DNA from: Lachnospiraceae bacterium
GTDB lineage: Bacteria; Bacillota; Clostridia; Lachnospirales; Lachnospiraceae
NCBI GenBank assembly: GCA_017436305.1
Contig: JAFSDJ010000074.1
Coordinates: forward strand, 33,020 to 97,019
Direction of reading: 5' to 3'
DNA: 64,000 nucleotides
Numbering within the stretch: the first letter of the stretch is position 1; every line of letters starts with the position of its first letter. The notes beneath the pieces were generated by a model. That model searched no databases. It was not told the origin of the DNA and saw only the letters and a program-made list of their open reading frames with translations. The translations under genes were made by a program, and so were the position numbers. Shown piece after piece: positions 8,933 to 18,598 of this stretch.

Positions 8933-8954
8933 TAGCAATGTTTATCCTACTGTT
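8933..8954. repeat. Short inverted repeat AACAGTA/TACTGTT
   Basis: Arms 8933-8939 and 8948-8954 face each other across 8 bases in the gap between two convergent genes. The left arm lies in TGAACAGTAA, the same core as the ends of the 147-bp element at 19028-19174. Confidence 0.5.
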
Positions 8955-8997
8955 ATATTGTTATATTTAGTGTTCCAGACATCATTTAATTAAAAAG

Positions 8998-10614
8998 CTA
9001 ACTAATTATTTCCAACAATACTGCTACATAATTTTCGCTTTCAGCTAGCCGTTTTACACTTATATCTACGCCAACTTCCATTTCTGTTAATTTCTGTATA
9101 ATTTTCCCAGAACCATCTTTATATAGGTAACAGATACAGTTATTACCATCAGCGCTCTCAATATTTTGTTTACCCACAATGGTTTCATTAAAAGTGATAA
9201 GGTTTTTCATTAGGTTATCCACAAATACCCCTTCTCCACCTTCTACATTTACACAATACAAATCCCCATAAGCCTCTGCAATAAATACATCCTGCTGATT
9301 CCATGTGGCATTTTCTTTATCATGCAACACATAGGCATTGGTGGAAGCCACTGTATCTCCCGCGGTTTCTTTTACAAGAAGCTGGAATTCTATGGCCGAC
9401 TGCTGGTTTTGTATTTTATCCGTTATTTGTACATAAACATCCTTGGAAAAGTAAGCAATTCCGCAAATTATCACTAATGCCATAACAACTCTCATACTAG
9501 AAACAATATTTTTTTCTTTTATAAGTCTTCCTGCCAATATACCTGCTGCCATAAAAAGGGGAATAAAAACAGGATACATATACCATAAAAGCTTTGTTCT
9601 CACTACAGAAAATGCCAGTAGCGGGATGAAAAACCACAGCACGTAGCCGATTATTTTTTTGTAGTTAGCCTTTGCAAACAGTTTGTTATAATAAATAGCA
9701 CCTATCATACAGATAATTAGTGCAAAGGCATAAACTGTTCCCTTGCTTGCCATGTTTGGAAAGTTGCTTCCTGCTAACCCTAGATAATATTCCATATAGT
9801 AGGTAAAGCTTCCTTCCACGCTACCAAAGCCTTCACTGGAACGTCCCAGTACATCGGTATAAAGCATTTGTCTAAAGAAATGGATTCCGTCTGTAAAAAA
9901 TCTGGGAATCGCCCAGATTCCAATTGGAACTGCAAATGATCCAATAAACAGTCCCCATTTTTTTAGGGACATTTTCTTTAGTTCTCCCGTAATTAGCAGA
10001 AACAAACCACCAATTGCCACAATCACTCCTGCATGAAAGCTTTTTGTCAAAAAAGCAAGAGCGAAAAACAATCCACAGGCATACAAATAATTGGGGTTGT
10101 TTCTTATTTGAAGCATACTAAGCATTGCCAGAGTAAATAAAAGCACATACAGACTATCAGCATCCCCTGCTCTTACCATGTGGGCAACAAAAGGTGTTGT
10201 GTTAGCAGCAAGAAACCCTATAGCGAATAAAGATTCCAGTCTACCGTAATTTTTTCGAACAAACAAGCCCACTGCCACAGCTAAAAGCACATAACAAAAA
10301 GCCGAATAAAATCTTAGTGCAAATACATTTGTTCCAAAAACAGCAAAGGAAATCATAATGCACCACATACTAAGGGGTGGCTTTAAATTATAATAATCTG
10401 TTTCATATAAATAGGTACTTTTAACAAGATTTCCCTCTTTGAACATTTCATAAGCATTTACACCATGTCTTGCCTCATCCCAAGGGTCTACATACTTTAA
10501 ATCCAGCTTATAAAATGATAAGAAGCAAATAAGTCCTATTAATAATAAAAAACATATAAAATACAAGCTATTTAATTGTTTCTCGTTCCATTTTAAAAAG
10601 TTTATTTTTTTCAT
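8998..10614 (-). CDS. GT39-like membrane glycosyltransferase (phospholipid-carrier dependent)
   Basis: A 538-residue protein with about 11-12 membrane helices over the first 400 residues and a soluble C-terminal segment of about 130. After the first helix it has YVDPWDEARHGVNAYEM, the D-E motif in the first outside loop that is catalytic in the PMT/ArnT family, followed by LKPPLSMW. The family transfers a sugar from a polyprenyl-phosphate carrier to an outside acceptor. It is the last gene of the leftward cluster 10-16.7 kb and starts with AAGGAATAGGA before its ATG. The acceptor is unknown. Confidence 0.83.
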   Translation of the reverse strand: MKKINFLKWNEKQLNSLYFICFLLLIGLICFLSFYKLDLKYVDPWDEARHGVNAYEMFKEGNLVKSTYLYETDYYNLKPPLSMWCIMISFAVFGTNVFALRFYSAFCYVLLAVAVGLFVRKNYGRLESLFAIGFLAANTTPFVAHMVRAGDADSLYVLLFTLAMLSMLQIRNNPNYLYACGLFFALAFLTKSFHAGVIVAIGGLFLLITGELKKMSLKKWGLFIGSFAVPIGIWAIPRFFTDGIHFFRQMLYTDVLGRSSEGFGSVEGSFTYYMEYYLGLAGSNFPNMASKGTVYAFALIICMIGAIYYNKLFAKANYKKIIGYVLWFFIPLLAFSVVRTKLLWYMYPVFIPLFMAAGILAGRLIKEKNIVSSMRVVMALVIICGIAYFSKDVYVQITDKIQNQQSAIEFQLLVKETAGDTVASTNAYVLHDKENATWNQQDVFIAEAYGDLYCVNVEGGEGVFVDNLMKNLITFNETIVGKQNIESADGNNCICYLYKDGSGKIIQKLTEMEVGVDISVKRLAESENYVAVLLEIIS

Positions 10615-10645
10615 TCCTATTCCTTATTGTCTAATCCATAAAATT

Positions 10646-11674
10646 TCATCTGAAATAAATACGCACCGCCATATAAATGGCAAAGTACATATGATGCTTC
10701 ATAAAAAATATAAATAGTTTTTCCGCCACGGAAAGTCCCGGCATACAGTAGTTTTTCATAGCCTCCACGACCGCCGGGTCTGTGCAGACCTTTTTCATAT
10801 CTCCTTTATGTTCTTTATAAGGGGCATTTTTCTTTTTGTAAATGCCTCCCTTTACATGAAGCACTGTCAGGCATAAAAAATCATTTAAAATCTGTGGTTT
10901 TAAATCATAAGCTGCTTTTTCATCTGAAATACGGCATAAATTTTCTTTCATAATCTTAATTTTTTTCATGTATTTTTCATCGTACTTCATTGTCATGGAG
11001 CTGTTATTCATATAGTAATAATAAGGGTAAAAATCCTTTACAATGACTACCTTTTTTGCATCTAAAAACATACATAAAGAAAACTGGAAATCTTCTCCAA
11101 TAGACACTCTGTCGTCACACATAGAAAGGTTTTTTACAACCAGTTCCCTCTTTACAATCTTAGTAACCCTGTTTGGCTGCAAATGTCTTCCCATAAAACT
11201 TCCATCATTAATCAGTACGGGAAATACCTGCTCCTTTAATGTATCCACCGTAAATACCTGCTCCGGGAATTCCATCTGTTCATTCCATTCTTCATGGTCA
11301 CCGGATTCATAAATATGTCTAAGACCACAACAGGCTATATCCGCATTTTCTTTTTCTGCTTCTTCATAAAGTTTTTCATACATATTCGGTTCAATAAAAT
11401 CATCACTATCTACATAACCGATATAATTACCTTCTGCTAACTCACTTCCCGCCTTCCATGCAGAAGTCAAACCGCCGTTTTTCTTATGGAGTACCTTAAC
11501 ATTATCATGTTCTTTAGCATATTTATCACACATAGCAACAGAGCCATCGCTGCCTCCATCATCCACTAAAATTATTTCCAATTCCTTTAAAGTCTGGGCA
11601 AGTACACTATTCATGCATCTTTCCAGATATTTTTCCATATTGTAAACAGGTATTACTACACTAACTTTTATCAT
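10646..11674 (-). CDS. Family 2 glycosyltransferase
   Basis: A 342-residue GT2 enzyme. The N-terminal 110 residues give the full catalytic fold: VVIPVYNMEKYLERC, ILVDDGGSDGS, HKKNGGLTSAWKAG and the metal-binding YVDSDDF. The C-terminal half is alpha-helical with a possible membrane-associating stretch near the end (KLFIFFMKHHMYFAIYM). It is related to EpsH/EpsJ-type transferases for surface polysaccharides. It lies 31 bp ahead of the GT39-like gene and 111 bp after the next GT2. Sugar specificity cannot be predicted. Confidence 0.9.
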   Translation of the reverse strand: MIKVSVVIPVYNMEKYLERCMNSVLAQTLKELEIILVDDGGSDGSVAMCDKYAKEHDNVKVLHKKNGGLTSAWKAGSELAEGNYIGYVDSDDFIEPNMYEKLYEEAEKENADIACCGLRHIYESGDHEEWNEQMEFPEQVFTVDTLKEQVFPVLINDGSFMGRHLQPNRVTKIVKRELVVKNLSMCDDRVSIGEDFQFSLCMFLDAKKVVIVKDFYPYYYYMNNSSMTMKYDEKYMKKIKIMKENLCRISDEKAAYDLKPQILNDFLCLTVLHVKGGIYKKKNAPYKEHKGDMKKVCTDPAVVEAMKNYCMPGLSVAEKLFIFFMKHHMYFAIYMAVRIYFR

Positions 11675-11785
11675 ATTCTCATCCCCAAATGCCTAAGCTG
11701 ACAAAATCCTATTACTTAAATTATGCCATTACGCAGCCTGACAACAAGTATCCGGCCGGTATGAAAGGTAACATATTTCCACATT

Positions 11786-12787
11786 TTATATACGGTCAAT
11801 TACCATTTTTTTATAAAGTCTGGGCATCACTAAAAAAAGTCTATAGCCAATTCTGCTAGTCAGACTTAATTTACCGTATTTTTTTTGCTCTCTTAAGGCT
11901 TTCTTCACATATCCCTTTAACTCTTTCTGCTCCTTCAAAGAATCTGTCACTGATTTCTTTAAAGGATAAAAATACCGGATTGCACCGTCGGCTCTTGCCT
12001 TACAGGCGCAAAAAGCCAGATCCATTTCTCCGGTTTCTTTTTCAAAAAAAACAATTCTGTCCGTTAAAGCATCCATCCACTGAAGCCTTTTTTTATTAAA
12101 GCCTTCTCTGGTAATACTTGACGGTGCGCTAAAATAACCATACATAGGATATGTTACATAAACACCCTGGTCAGCCTTATGAAACACCTTATAGGTAGTA
12201 GCCTCATCCTCATGAATTTTCCCCTTAGGGAAACGGATACCCTCCCATAATGAAGCCTTATAAAGCTTGTTCCATGCCACAATAAAATAGGTGGCATCCG
12301 GATGGTTCATGTCATACATATTAAGAAGCAGTTCTTTTCTGTTATAGGTAAAATAATGCTCTTTTTTCCACGTATCATTTTCTACAGGCTTTATAAATTC
12401 TACGACTTCCATCCCCTCCACGACCTGGTAAGGGCAAAGAGCAACGTCACTGTTAGTAGAAACAAGTGCTTCCATAAGTGTTTCAATAAAAAAAGGAGCA
12501 ATGTAATCATCACTATCTAAAAACACAATATATTCTCCCGTAGCAACGTCAAGCCCTGCATTTCTGGCATCTGACAAACCACCATTTTCCTTGTGAATAA
12601 CAGTAATTCTCTTATCCTTCCCTGCATATGTATCACAAATACTTCCGCAATTGTCAGGAGAACCATCATCAACAAGTATAATCTGTAGATTTTCATAGGT
12701 CTGATTTAAAATAGAGCAAATAGCTCTTTCCAAATATGCTTCCACTTTATAAATAGGTACAATCACTGAAATAAGGGACTTTTCCAT
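11786..12787 (-). CDS. Family 2 glycosyltransferase
   Basis: A 333-residue GT2 enzyme with VIVPIYKVEAYLERAI, ILVDDGSPDNCGSICD, HKENGGLSDARNAG and FLDSDDYI in canonical order. All four are close to consensus for EpsJ/WaaV-like polysaccharide transferases. The later NKLYKASLWEG and HEDEATTYKVF form the usual acceptor-side motif (ED as probable base). It starts 5 bp after the stop of the next upstream GT2, with AGGAGATAACAG before the ATG, so the pair is certainly one message. It probably builds a repeating unit together with its neighbours. Confidence 0.92.
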   Translation of the reverse strand: MEKSLISVIVPIYKVEAYLERAICSILNQTYENLQIILVDDGSPDNCGSICDTYAGKDKRITVIHKENGGLSDARNAGLDVATGEYIVFLDSDDYIAPFFIETLMEALVSTNSDVALCPYQVVEGMEVVEFIKPVENDTWKKEHYFTYNRKELLLNMYDMNHPDATYFIVAWNKLYKASLWEGIRFPKGKIHEDEATTYKVFHKADQGVYVTYPMYGYFSAPSSITREGFNKKRLQWMDALTDRIVFFEKETGEMDLAFCACKARADGAIRYFYPLKKSVTDSLKEQKELKGYVKKALREQKKYGKLSLTSRIGYRLFLVMPRLYKKMVIDRI

Positions 12788-12792
12788 AGCTG

Positions 12793-13803
12793 TTATCTCC
12801 TTTTTAACAGTTTTACCACAAACCCTCTAAGCACAATCATAAAATATGTCATGGGCTTACAGCCTGCATTTAAGAAAAAGTAAATAATTTTATAATCTAA
12901 AAGTTCTAATTTCACTTTCCATTTCGGGTTGTCACTTTTAAGCTTCTTTAATGCTTTTTTGTAATTATCAATTATCTTAAGTTTCTCTTTACCCGTTGTG
13001 GAATTAGCAAATGCTAACTGTTCTAAATCATCTAAAAACTCCACAAGCAGCTTATTTTCCAATACCCAGCCATTTTCCTTATTTCCAAAAATTTCTTCCA
13101 GTGCCTGTCCGGTTCTTTCATAAAGCATAAGGGCAATATCCAGCTTATCTTCTCTTTTTTTAGTAGAAAGAGTAGTTCCCCTGTCATCCTGAATAAATTC
13201 ACAAACCGGCTTTCTTACAGTGGAAAAACTTTTACACTCCTTTAAATAAGCCAGATTAAATAAAAGGTCCTCTCCCAGGTTCAAATCATTTGGAAAACCT
13301 TCCTTTATCATTTCCCGCTTAAAAAGTTTATTCCATGGCATGTTAAAATAGCCTTCTTTGTAAAGCTGTAACACATACTCTTTATTGTCCTTTACCACAA
13401 AGATTCCGTCCTGCTTTGGAAGCTTTTCAATGGTACGTCCAAAATATAAATGGTCAAAACCTGCCACTACAAAATCTGTTTCATTCCCTTCCATTGCCTT
13501 CACCAGAATCTCAATGGAATCCTTTTCTACGTAATCATCGCTGTCTACAAACCGGATATACTCACCTTTTGCTTCACTAATCCCTCTGTTTCTGGCTGCG
13601 CTTACACCCTGGTTTTTCTGGTTAACCACCCGGATTCTGTTATCCGTCTTTGCCAGTTCCTCTGCCAGTATGCCGGATTTGTCCGGCGGACCGTCTACAA
13701 TCAGCAGAATTTCTATATCCTGATAGGATTGCATGGTAAGACTTTTTACACATCGCTCTAAGGTTTTTTCACTTTTATACACAGGTACTATGATACTTAC
13801 CAT
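12793..13803 (-). CDS. Family 2 glycosyltransferase
   Basis: A 336-residue GT2 enzyme. It has SIIVPVYKSEKTLERCV, LLIVDGPPDKSG (Asp kept, the usual DDGS changed to VDGPPD), QKNQGVSAARNRG and RFVDSDDYV, then NKLFKREMI with GEDLLFNLAY as acceptor-side motif. The last 30 residues are hydrophobic (FLNAGCKPMTYFMIVLRGFVV), which may hold it at the membrane. AGGAG lies a few bases before the ATG. Upstream is a gap of about 105 bp to the DUF2142 gene, without an obvious terminator. Confidence 0.9.
   Translation of the reverse strand: MVSIIVPVYKSEKTLERCVKSLTMQSYQDIEILLIVDGPPDKSGILAEELAKTDNRIRVVNQKNQGVSAARNRGISEAKGEYIRFVDSDDYVEKDSIEILVKAMEGNETDFVVAGFDHLYFGRTIEKLPKQDGIFVVKDNKEYVLQLYKEGYFNMPWNKLFKREMIKEGFPNDLNLGEDLLFNLAYLKECKSFSTVRKPVCEFIQDDRGTTLSTKKREDKLDIALMLYERTGQALEEIFGNKENGWVLENKLLVEFLDDLEQLAFANSTTGKEKLKIIDNYKKALKKLKSDNPKWKVKLELLDYKIIYFFLNAGCKPMTYFMIVLRGFVVKLLKRR
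13004..13017. repeat. Copy of the GTTAGC/GCTAAC palindrome, one end base changed
   Basis: TTAGCA-AA-TGCTAA lies inside a GT2 coding sequence and is read there as L-A-F-A-N. Outer bases are A/C instead of G/C. Confidence 0.6.
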
Positions 13804-13909
13804 AAAATTCTCCTTTTTGATTTATATTCTGACAAATAATCTGCAACATGTAATCGCAACGAAACGGTACATTCTTTGTAAATTCATAATTTCTACGAAT
13901 CCCAAATCT

Positions 13910-15940
13910 CTACAAATTCATGGCAACTAACACCAAATCCGTTACCATGTACAAATTTAGTCCTGTCATGACAAAAAATCCAATCCGGTTTACCCACAGC
14001 TTGCTAAAGGATATTTTGCATTTATCCTGAAACAGACAGCTGAAAAATGGTAAAAACAGTGGAATAAAATATCTGCCCTGTACTCCGGAAATGGTCTCTG
14101 CTCCCACAGGCGTATAAGATACATACATAGAGGTTAAAACAATTGCTGAGGTTCCAAAAATCATAAGTAAGTTCAAAAGTATATACTTCAAACCGATAGA
14201 TTTTCTCTTTTCATTCTTCTCACTAAACAATGCTGTAAAAAATGCAACCACAACACAAACCCATGTCCAAATCCAGCTCTTAAATCCCAAATAAGCATAA
14301 CCAATAAAGGAATCGCCACCAAATAAATAATCCCATAGCATGCCAAACATGGAACCTAACAACACTTTTGTGTAAGTTAAGGGGTTTGCTAAAATGTATG
14401 AAATCTGTCCGCTAAAGCTTGTTCCTACATTACGCTTATCTCCCAAAAAGCTGGCATTTCCCACAAGCTGATAGTCTCCCCCTGCTGCAGGTAACGGTTT
14501 GAAAATAGCATATAGCATCAATCCCGCCACAACACATACCGAAAGCTTAAATACAACTTCCTGAAAGCGGTTTTCGAACTTTTTCTTTCCTAAAAATACA
14601 AGCATCAATGCCATAACAATGTATACCGGCTTCGTAAGACTTCCGATTACATAGGCAAACAAAATGCCTAAGGTAGACTGCCATGTAATTTTCTTCTCCG
14701 GTTCCAATAATTCATTGGTAATAAGCACCGTAGCCAAAAGCAAAAATGCGGTTACAACTCCATCATAGGATATGGCAGATGCGATAAATAAGTTGTTAGG
14801 CAGTAATCCAATCAGTGCTACTAACATATTGAATTTGTTAGCCAGCTTTACTGCAAAAAATACTACCACAATATACATAAGAAGATTGCCATATTTTGCT
14901 AATGCAACTGATGTGGCAAAATCAGCACCTAATTTCCTGCCTATAAAAAATCCGGCAGAATTTGGGTAATAGACTCTGTCCTCTGAACGACGGAAACGGC
15001 TTTGATAAGTAATGTCCGCCCAGCTATAATCGTGATTTTCCTGCTCGTAAGCCTCCACTAACTTTCTCTCTGCACGGTTATAGAAAAACGGCAGCAGATT
15101 TCCCTTCATCTGCATAGCACTTTCGGTAGTCTCTATGGTAGTTCCAAAGGAAAAATCATATGCTTTTTTTGCATGAACATACTCATCAAAACTTACCTGA
15201 TTGGTTCCAATCCCCCAGATTAATAAGCTTCCAATAGCAAATGCAAAAATAGCAAAAACCCATTCCGGTTTGTCTTTTACAAATTTCTTAGAAAATATTA
15301 ACAATGCAATAGCTCCCATTACGCAAGCTATAATTGCGATTCTAAGCCAGTTTAAGGAAAAATCATTTGATAGTGATATTGTAATACTATCTGTATCAAT
15401 TTCCTTTTCCGTAGTAAGTACAACGGAAAAACTGTCAAAAGAACTGTTTAACAGGGCAACTCCTGCACCAATTTTAGGATTTATACTACAATATACCGAC
15501 TTATTTACAGACTTGTCCTGTAAATAGGTTGTAACACTATATCCGCCCTTTTCCAAAAGAGCACACTCCACTTTAAATTCATGGGCATAATAAACTGCTG
15601 GAAGCTTTGTTGTAATAGTAGTCTGCTTAATCTTACGATACAGTGTACCATCTTTTTCCACTAAGGATTCATCTACTTCTTCAACATACTCTTCATTGTT
15701 ATACTCTGCTAACAACTTCCGGTTTTCTCTTTCAACTTCAATTGCCTTTACCTCATCCTCAGTAAGCTTGGCAAGTCCATCCTGCACAACTACTTCTACC
15801 TGCTTATCTGCACCAGGTTTAATTACAAGAGGCTTTTCCTTGTTTGTTACAGCATGAAACTGAAAACCAACACATTCCAAAACCACTGCAATAGTAATAA
15901 TAAATAAAATGGCAAATCCTACGGTTCCTTTACTTTTCAT
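13910..15940 (-). CDS. DUF2142-family polytopic membrane protein
   Basis: About 676 residues. One N-terminal helix (5-25) is followed by an outside domain of about 170 residues, then some ten helices from residue 195 to the end. Landmarks that fit DUF2142 are the WGIGTNQVSFDEYVHAKKAY segment after the second helix (D-E-x-x-H, the GT-C-type acidic loop), YPNSAGFFIGRKLG and GVQGRYFIPLFLPF near the end. The family is thought to act in surface polysaccharide assembly or glycosylation. The frame starts further up at 15970, but GGAGGGG sits 6 bases before the ATG at 15940. It overlaps the upstream gene by 11 bp. Confidence 0.8.
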   Translation of the reverse strand: MKSKGTVGFAILFIITIAVVLECVGFQFHAVTNKEKPLVIKPGADKQVEVVVQDGLAKLTEDEVKAIEVERENRKLLAEYNNEEYVEEVDESLVEKDGTLYRKIKQTTITTKLPAVYYAHEFKVECALLEKGGYSVTTYLQDKSVNKSVYCSINPKIGAGVALLNSSFDSFSVVLTTEKEIDTDSITISLSNDFSLNWLRIAIIACVMGAIALLIFSKKFVKDKPEWVFAIFAFAIGSLLIWGIGTNQVSFDEYVHAKKAYDFSFGTTIETTESAMQMKGNLLPFFYNRAERKLVEAYEQENHDYSWADITYQSRFRRSEDRVYYPNSAGFFIGRKLGADFATSVALAKYGNLLMYIVVVFFAVKLANKFNMLVALIGLLPNNLFIASAISYDGVVTAFLLLATVLITNELLEPEKKITWQSTLGILFAYVIGSLTKPVYIVMALMLVFLGKKKFENRFQEVVFKLSVCVVAGLMLYAIFKPLPAAGGDYQLVGNASFLGDKRNVGTSFSGQISYILANPLTYTKVLLGSMFGMLWDYLFGGDSFIGYAYLGFKSWIWTWVCVVVAFFTALFSEKNEKRKSIGLKYILLNLLMIFGTSAIVLTSMYVSYTPVGAETISGVQGRYFIPLFLPFFSCLFQDKCKISFSKLWVNRIGFFVMTGLNLYMVTDLVLVAMNL

Positions 15941-16667
15941 TAAAGTCCCCTCCTTTTTTTCGCCATACACCTTTCTTTTCTGGCTTTTTGTAAGAAAGAG
16001 TCATGGTGGCTGCCAAAAACACAAAGGTTAAGATACGAAAATCATATAAAAACGGGTACGTATCATGACTGTAAATATAGCTTATCAATAATCCGCCCTC
16101 TACTATTTGTTCCTGTTTTTTTACTATATACTTAGTTACTGTATTTTCCAACAGTGTAGCATTTACCCTTAAAGCCGGAGCCTTATCTGTGGTATTACCT
16201 GCTGCCGGTTGATAGCAAAAGGTGATCTTCACCTTTCCTTCACACAGGTCAGAACTTGAAAAAGGCAGGTAGACATACTGAAAATCGTATGTCTGACTGC
16301 CTAAATCGTACGCATTTTCACTTACAAGTTTGTAGGAACCATCTCCCTGCTTCACATAAACATGATAGATAAGGTTAGCCCCCGCTAACGCACTGCCATT
16401 TTTATGAATACCTACCTGAACCCCTTTTAAAGGTCTTGCCTCGGTAGTCATTTCATAAGCTATTTCTACAGGCTCTTCACCTCTAAGGAAAGATATATAA
16501 AAGTCCTCCTCAGATTCTTCTGTGTTAGCCCTGTTTGTATCCAGCACTTCATTTGGAAAAACAAGACTACCAATAAACCCTGCTAAACAAAACAGGGTTA
16601 TCATTGGTAGTATCACTTGTAAATTTTTATTTAAAAAAGTCAAAAACTTATTAAAACAATTTTTCAT
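15930..16667 (-). CDS. Unknown membrane-anchored protein, coupled to DUF2142 gene
   Basis: Not recognised as a named family. The 245 residues show a hydrophobic helix at about 15-37, an outside domain of about 165 residues with beta-rich composition, and a second helix at about 208-228, ending with a charged tail. This helix-domain-helix layout copies the first 215 residues of the DUF2142 protein encoded just downstream, with which it overlaps by 11 bp. A split or duplicated ectodomain partner is the simplest reading (inference). A copy of the GTTAGC palindrome lies in the gene at 16374-16389. Confidence 0.72.
   Translation of the reverse strand: MKNCFNKFLTFLNKNLQVILPMITLFCLAGFIGSLVFPNEVLDTNRANTEESEEDFYISFLRGEEPVEIAYEMTTEARPLKGVQVGIHKNGSALAGANLIYHVYVKQGDGSYKLVSENAYDLGSQTYDFQYVYLPFSSSDLCEGKVKITFCYQPAAGNTTDKAPALRVNATLLENTVTKYIVKKQEQIVEGGLLISYIYSHDTYPFLYDFRILTFVFLAATMTLSYKKPEKKGVWRKKGGDFNEK
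16374..16389. repeat. GTTAGCNNNNGCTAAC palindrome inside a gene
   Basis: GTTAGC-CCCC-GCTAAC with perfect arms. On the coding strand it is read as L-A-G-A-N. Confidence 0.85.
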
Positions 16668-16681
16668 ATTGTTCTCCGGGT

Positions 16682-18358
16682 TTACTCACCAAGACCTAAA
16701 CGATTAATTGCAGAGAAGATAGCTCTTACTGATGCTCTTGTAATATTACTACTTACACCTACACCATAAGTAACTCTTCCATCATCTGCATCCAACAAAT
16801 GAATGTAAGCTGCTGCCTGTGAATTAGAACCACTCTGTAATGCATGCTCTTCATAGTCAAGTACTTTGATTTTTACACCAATTGTTTCATGAAGACCACG
16901 TTGTACCGCATCAATTGGTCCGTTTCCTACTGCCTCAAAGGATTTCTCCACACCATGATCTGTATAGGTAACTAAAACCTTTGTATCAAACTCTGACTTT
17001 GTTTCGTTACTTAAGTCAATTACACTCAACTTTTTAAAATGAATTGGCTCTTTTTGATTTAAATATTCTTCTCTGAATTTCTCCATAATTTCATCCGGAG
17101 AAACTTCCCCCTGCTTTTCTGATACTTTCTGAATTACATTGGCAAATTCCTTATGCATTCCTTTTGGAAGTTTAAAACCAAAGTAAGTATCCATAACAAA
17201 GGCAACTCCACCCTTACCGGACTGGGAATTAATACGAACGATTGGCTCATATTCTCTTCCAATGTCAGCCGGGTCAATTGGCAGATATGGAACCTGCCAG
17301 ATTTCACTCTGACGTTCACGCATTGCTTTGATTCCTTTGTTAATAGCATCCTGATGAGAGCCGGAAAATGCGGTAAACACCAATTTTCCTGCATATGGAT
17401 GCCTTGGATGTACCGGAATCTTACAGCATCTTTCGTAAATTTCAATAATTTCATTTACGTTATCAATTACTAACTCAGGATCAATTCCCTGAGAAAACAT
17501 ATTGTATGCAATATTTAAAATATCCACATTTCCGGTTCTCTCTCCATTTCCGAAAAGAGTTCCTTCAATACGGTCTGCCCCTGCTAACAATGCAAGCTCA
17601 GCACTGGCCACACCGGTTCCTCTGTCATTGTGAGGATGTACAGATAAAATAATACTTTCTCTGTTTTTGAAATGTTTGTTCATCCACTCAATACGGTCTG
17701 CAAACACATTTGGAGTAGTCATCTCCACTGTAGATGGAAGGTTAATAATAATTGGATCTTCCTTAGTTGCTCCCCATGCTTCCTGAACTGCCGTGCAGAT
17801 TTCAAGTGCATAGTCAAGCTCTGTACCGGTAAAGCTTTCCGGTGAATACTCTAAAATAATTTTACCCGGAAACTTCTTTGCATATTCCTTTACCATTTTA
17901 GTACCCTCTACGGCAATTTGAGTAATCTCTTCTTTTTCCATACCAAATACTACATCTCTCTGCAAAGTAGATGTAGAATTGTAAATATGTACCACAGCCT
18001 GTTCACAGCCTTCAATAGCTTCAAAGGTTCTTTCGATTAATTCCTTTCTACACTGGGTAAGAACCTGTACTCTTACATCAGAAGGAATCAGTTTTCTATC
18101 AACTAACTGACGCAGAAAATCAAATTCGATCTGGCTTGCAGCCGGAAATCCAATTTCAATTTCCTTAAATCCCATGTTTACTAAAAACTGAAACATTTCA
18201 ATTTTTTCTGTAACTACCATAGGATCAATCAATGCCTGATTGCCGTCTCTTAAATCTACACTACACCAGACTGGTGCTTTTTCTATCTGCTTATTGGGCC
18301 ATTCTCTCTCCGGGTAATGTTCTACCGGGTTTCTCATATATCTTTTATAATTTAACAT
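16682..18358 (-). CDS. leuA: 2-isopropylmalate synthase (long, LeuA2-type)
   Basis: A 558-residue enzyme that condenses acetyl-CoA with 2-oxoisovalerate, the first step of leucine synthesis. The TIM barrel opens with WCSVDLRDGNQALIDPM (metal and substrate residues R-D), has the HxH metal motif in LSVHPHNDRG and the glycine-rich GADRIEGTLFGNGERTGN. The C-terminal regulatory LeuA dimer domain runs from about 430 to the end (DGRVTYGVGVSSNITRAS), the site of leucine feedback. Length and the MLNYKRYMRNP start fit the roughly 560-residue actinobacterial/clostridial type. No leuBCD follows; only 14 bp separate it from surface-glycan membrane genes. I found no T-box or leader peptide in front. Confidence 0.95.
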   Translation of the reverse strand: MLNYKRYMRNPVEHYPEREWPNKQIEKAPVWCSVDLRDGNQALIDPMVVTEKIEMFQFLVNMGFKEIEIGFPAASQIEFDFLRQLVDRKLIPSDVRVQVLTQCRKELIERTFEAIEGCEQAVVHIYNSTSTLQRDVVFGMEKEEITQIAVEGTKMVKEYAKKFPGKIILEYSPESFTGTELDYALEICTAVQEAWGATKEDPIIINLPSTVEMTTPNVFADRIEWMNKHFKNRESIILSVHPHNDRGTGVASAELALLAGADRIEGTLFGNGERTGNVDILNIAYNMFSQGIDPELVIDNVNEIIEIYERCCKIPVHPRHPYAGKLVFTAFSGSHQDAINKGIKAMRERQSEIWQVPYLPIDPADIGREYEPIVRINSQSGKGGVAFVMDTYFGFKLPKGMHKEFANVIQKVSEKQGEVSPDEIMEKFREEYLNQKEPIHFKKLSVIDLSNETKSEFDTKVLVTYTDHGVEKSFEAVGNGPIDAVQRGLHETIGVKIKVLDYEEHALQSGSNSQAAAYIHLLDADDGRVTYGVGVSSNITRASVRAIFSAINRLGLGE

Positions 18359-18549
18359 GATATTCTCTCCTATTATTTCATTCTTATATTTTGTGCTTAC
18401 CTCGTTACTAATATAGCAAGCTACATAATCGGTAAATCACACCATATTTTTTCAGAATGAAAACTTTACTTTTGGTTATTGTGTTAACCCCACTGTCATC
18501 ACTTCTTTCTCTTTGCAAAAAATAAATATATAGTAGAAATTTATAATTC

Positions 18550-18592
18550 ACCTCTAGAACCTGTCACCGCAATTCCCACCGGATTCTCAGGT
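18550..18592 (-). other. Unexplained GC-rich foldable segment between ptsH and leuA
   Basis: In an otherwise AT-rich 282-bp gap, this 43-base stretch can fold on the minus strand with outer arms ACCT-AGAA and TTCT-AGGT and an inner CCG/CGG stem. The loop contains GGTGGGAA, which recalls part of a B12 box, but the other conserved riboswitch parts are missing. It lies about 190 bases before leuA and just after the ptsH hairpin. Confidence 0.3.
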
Positions 18593-18598
18593 AACAAT

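Noticed and set aside
17153-17473. Plus-strand open frame opposite leuA
   Set aside because: It lies wholly antisense to a strongly conserved enzyme, has no ribosome site, and shows no domain.
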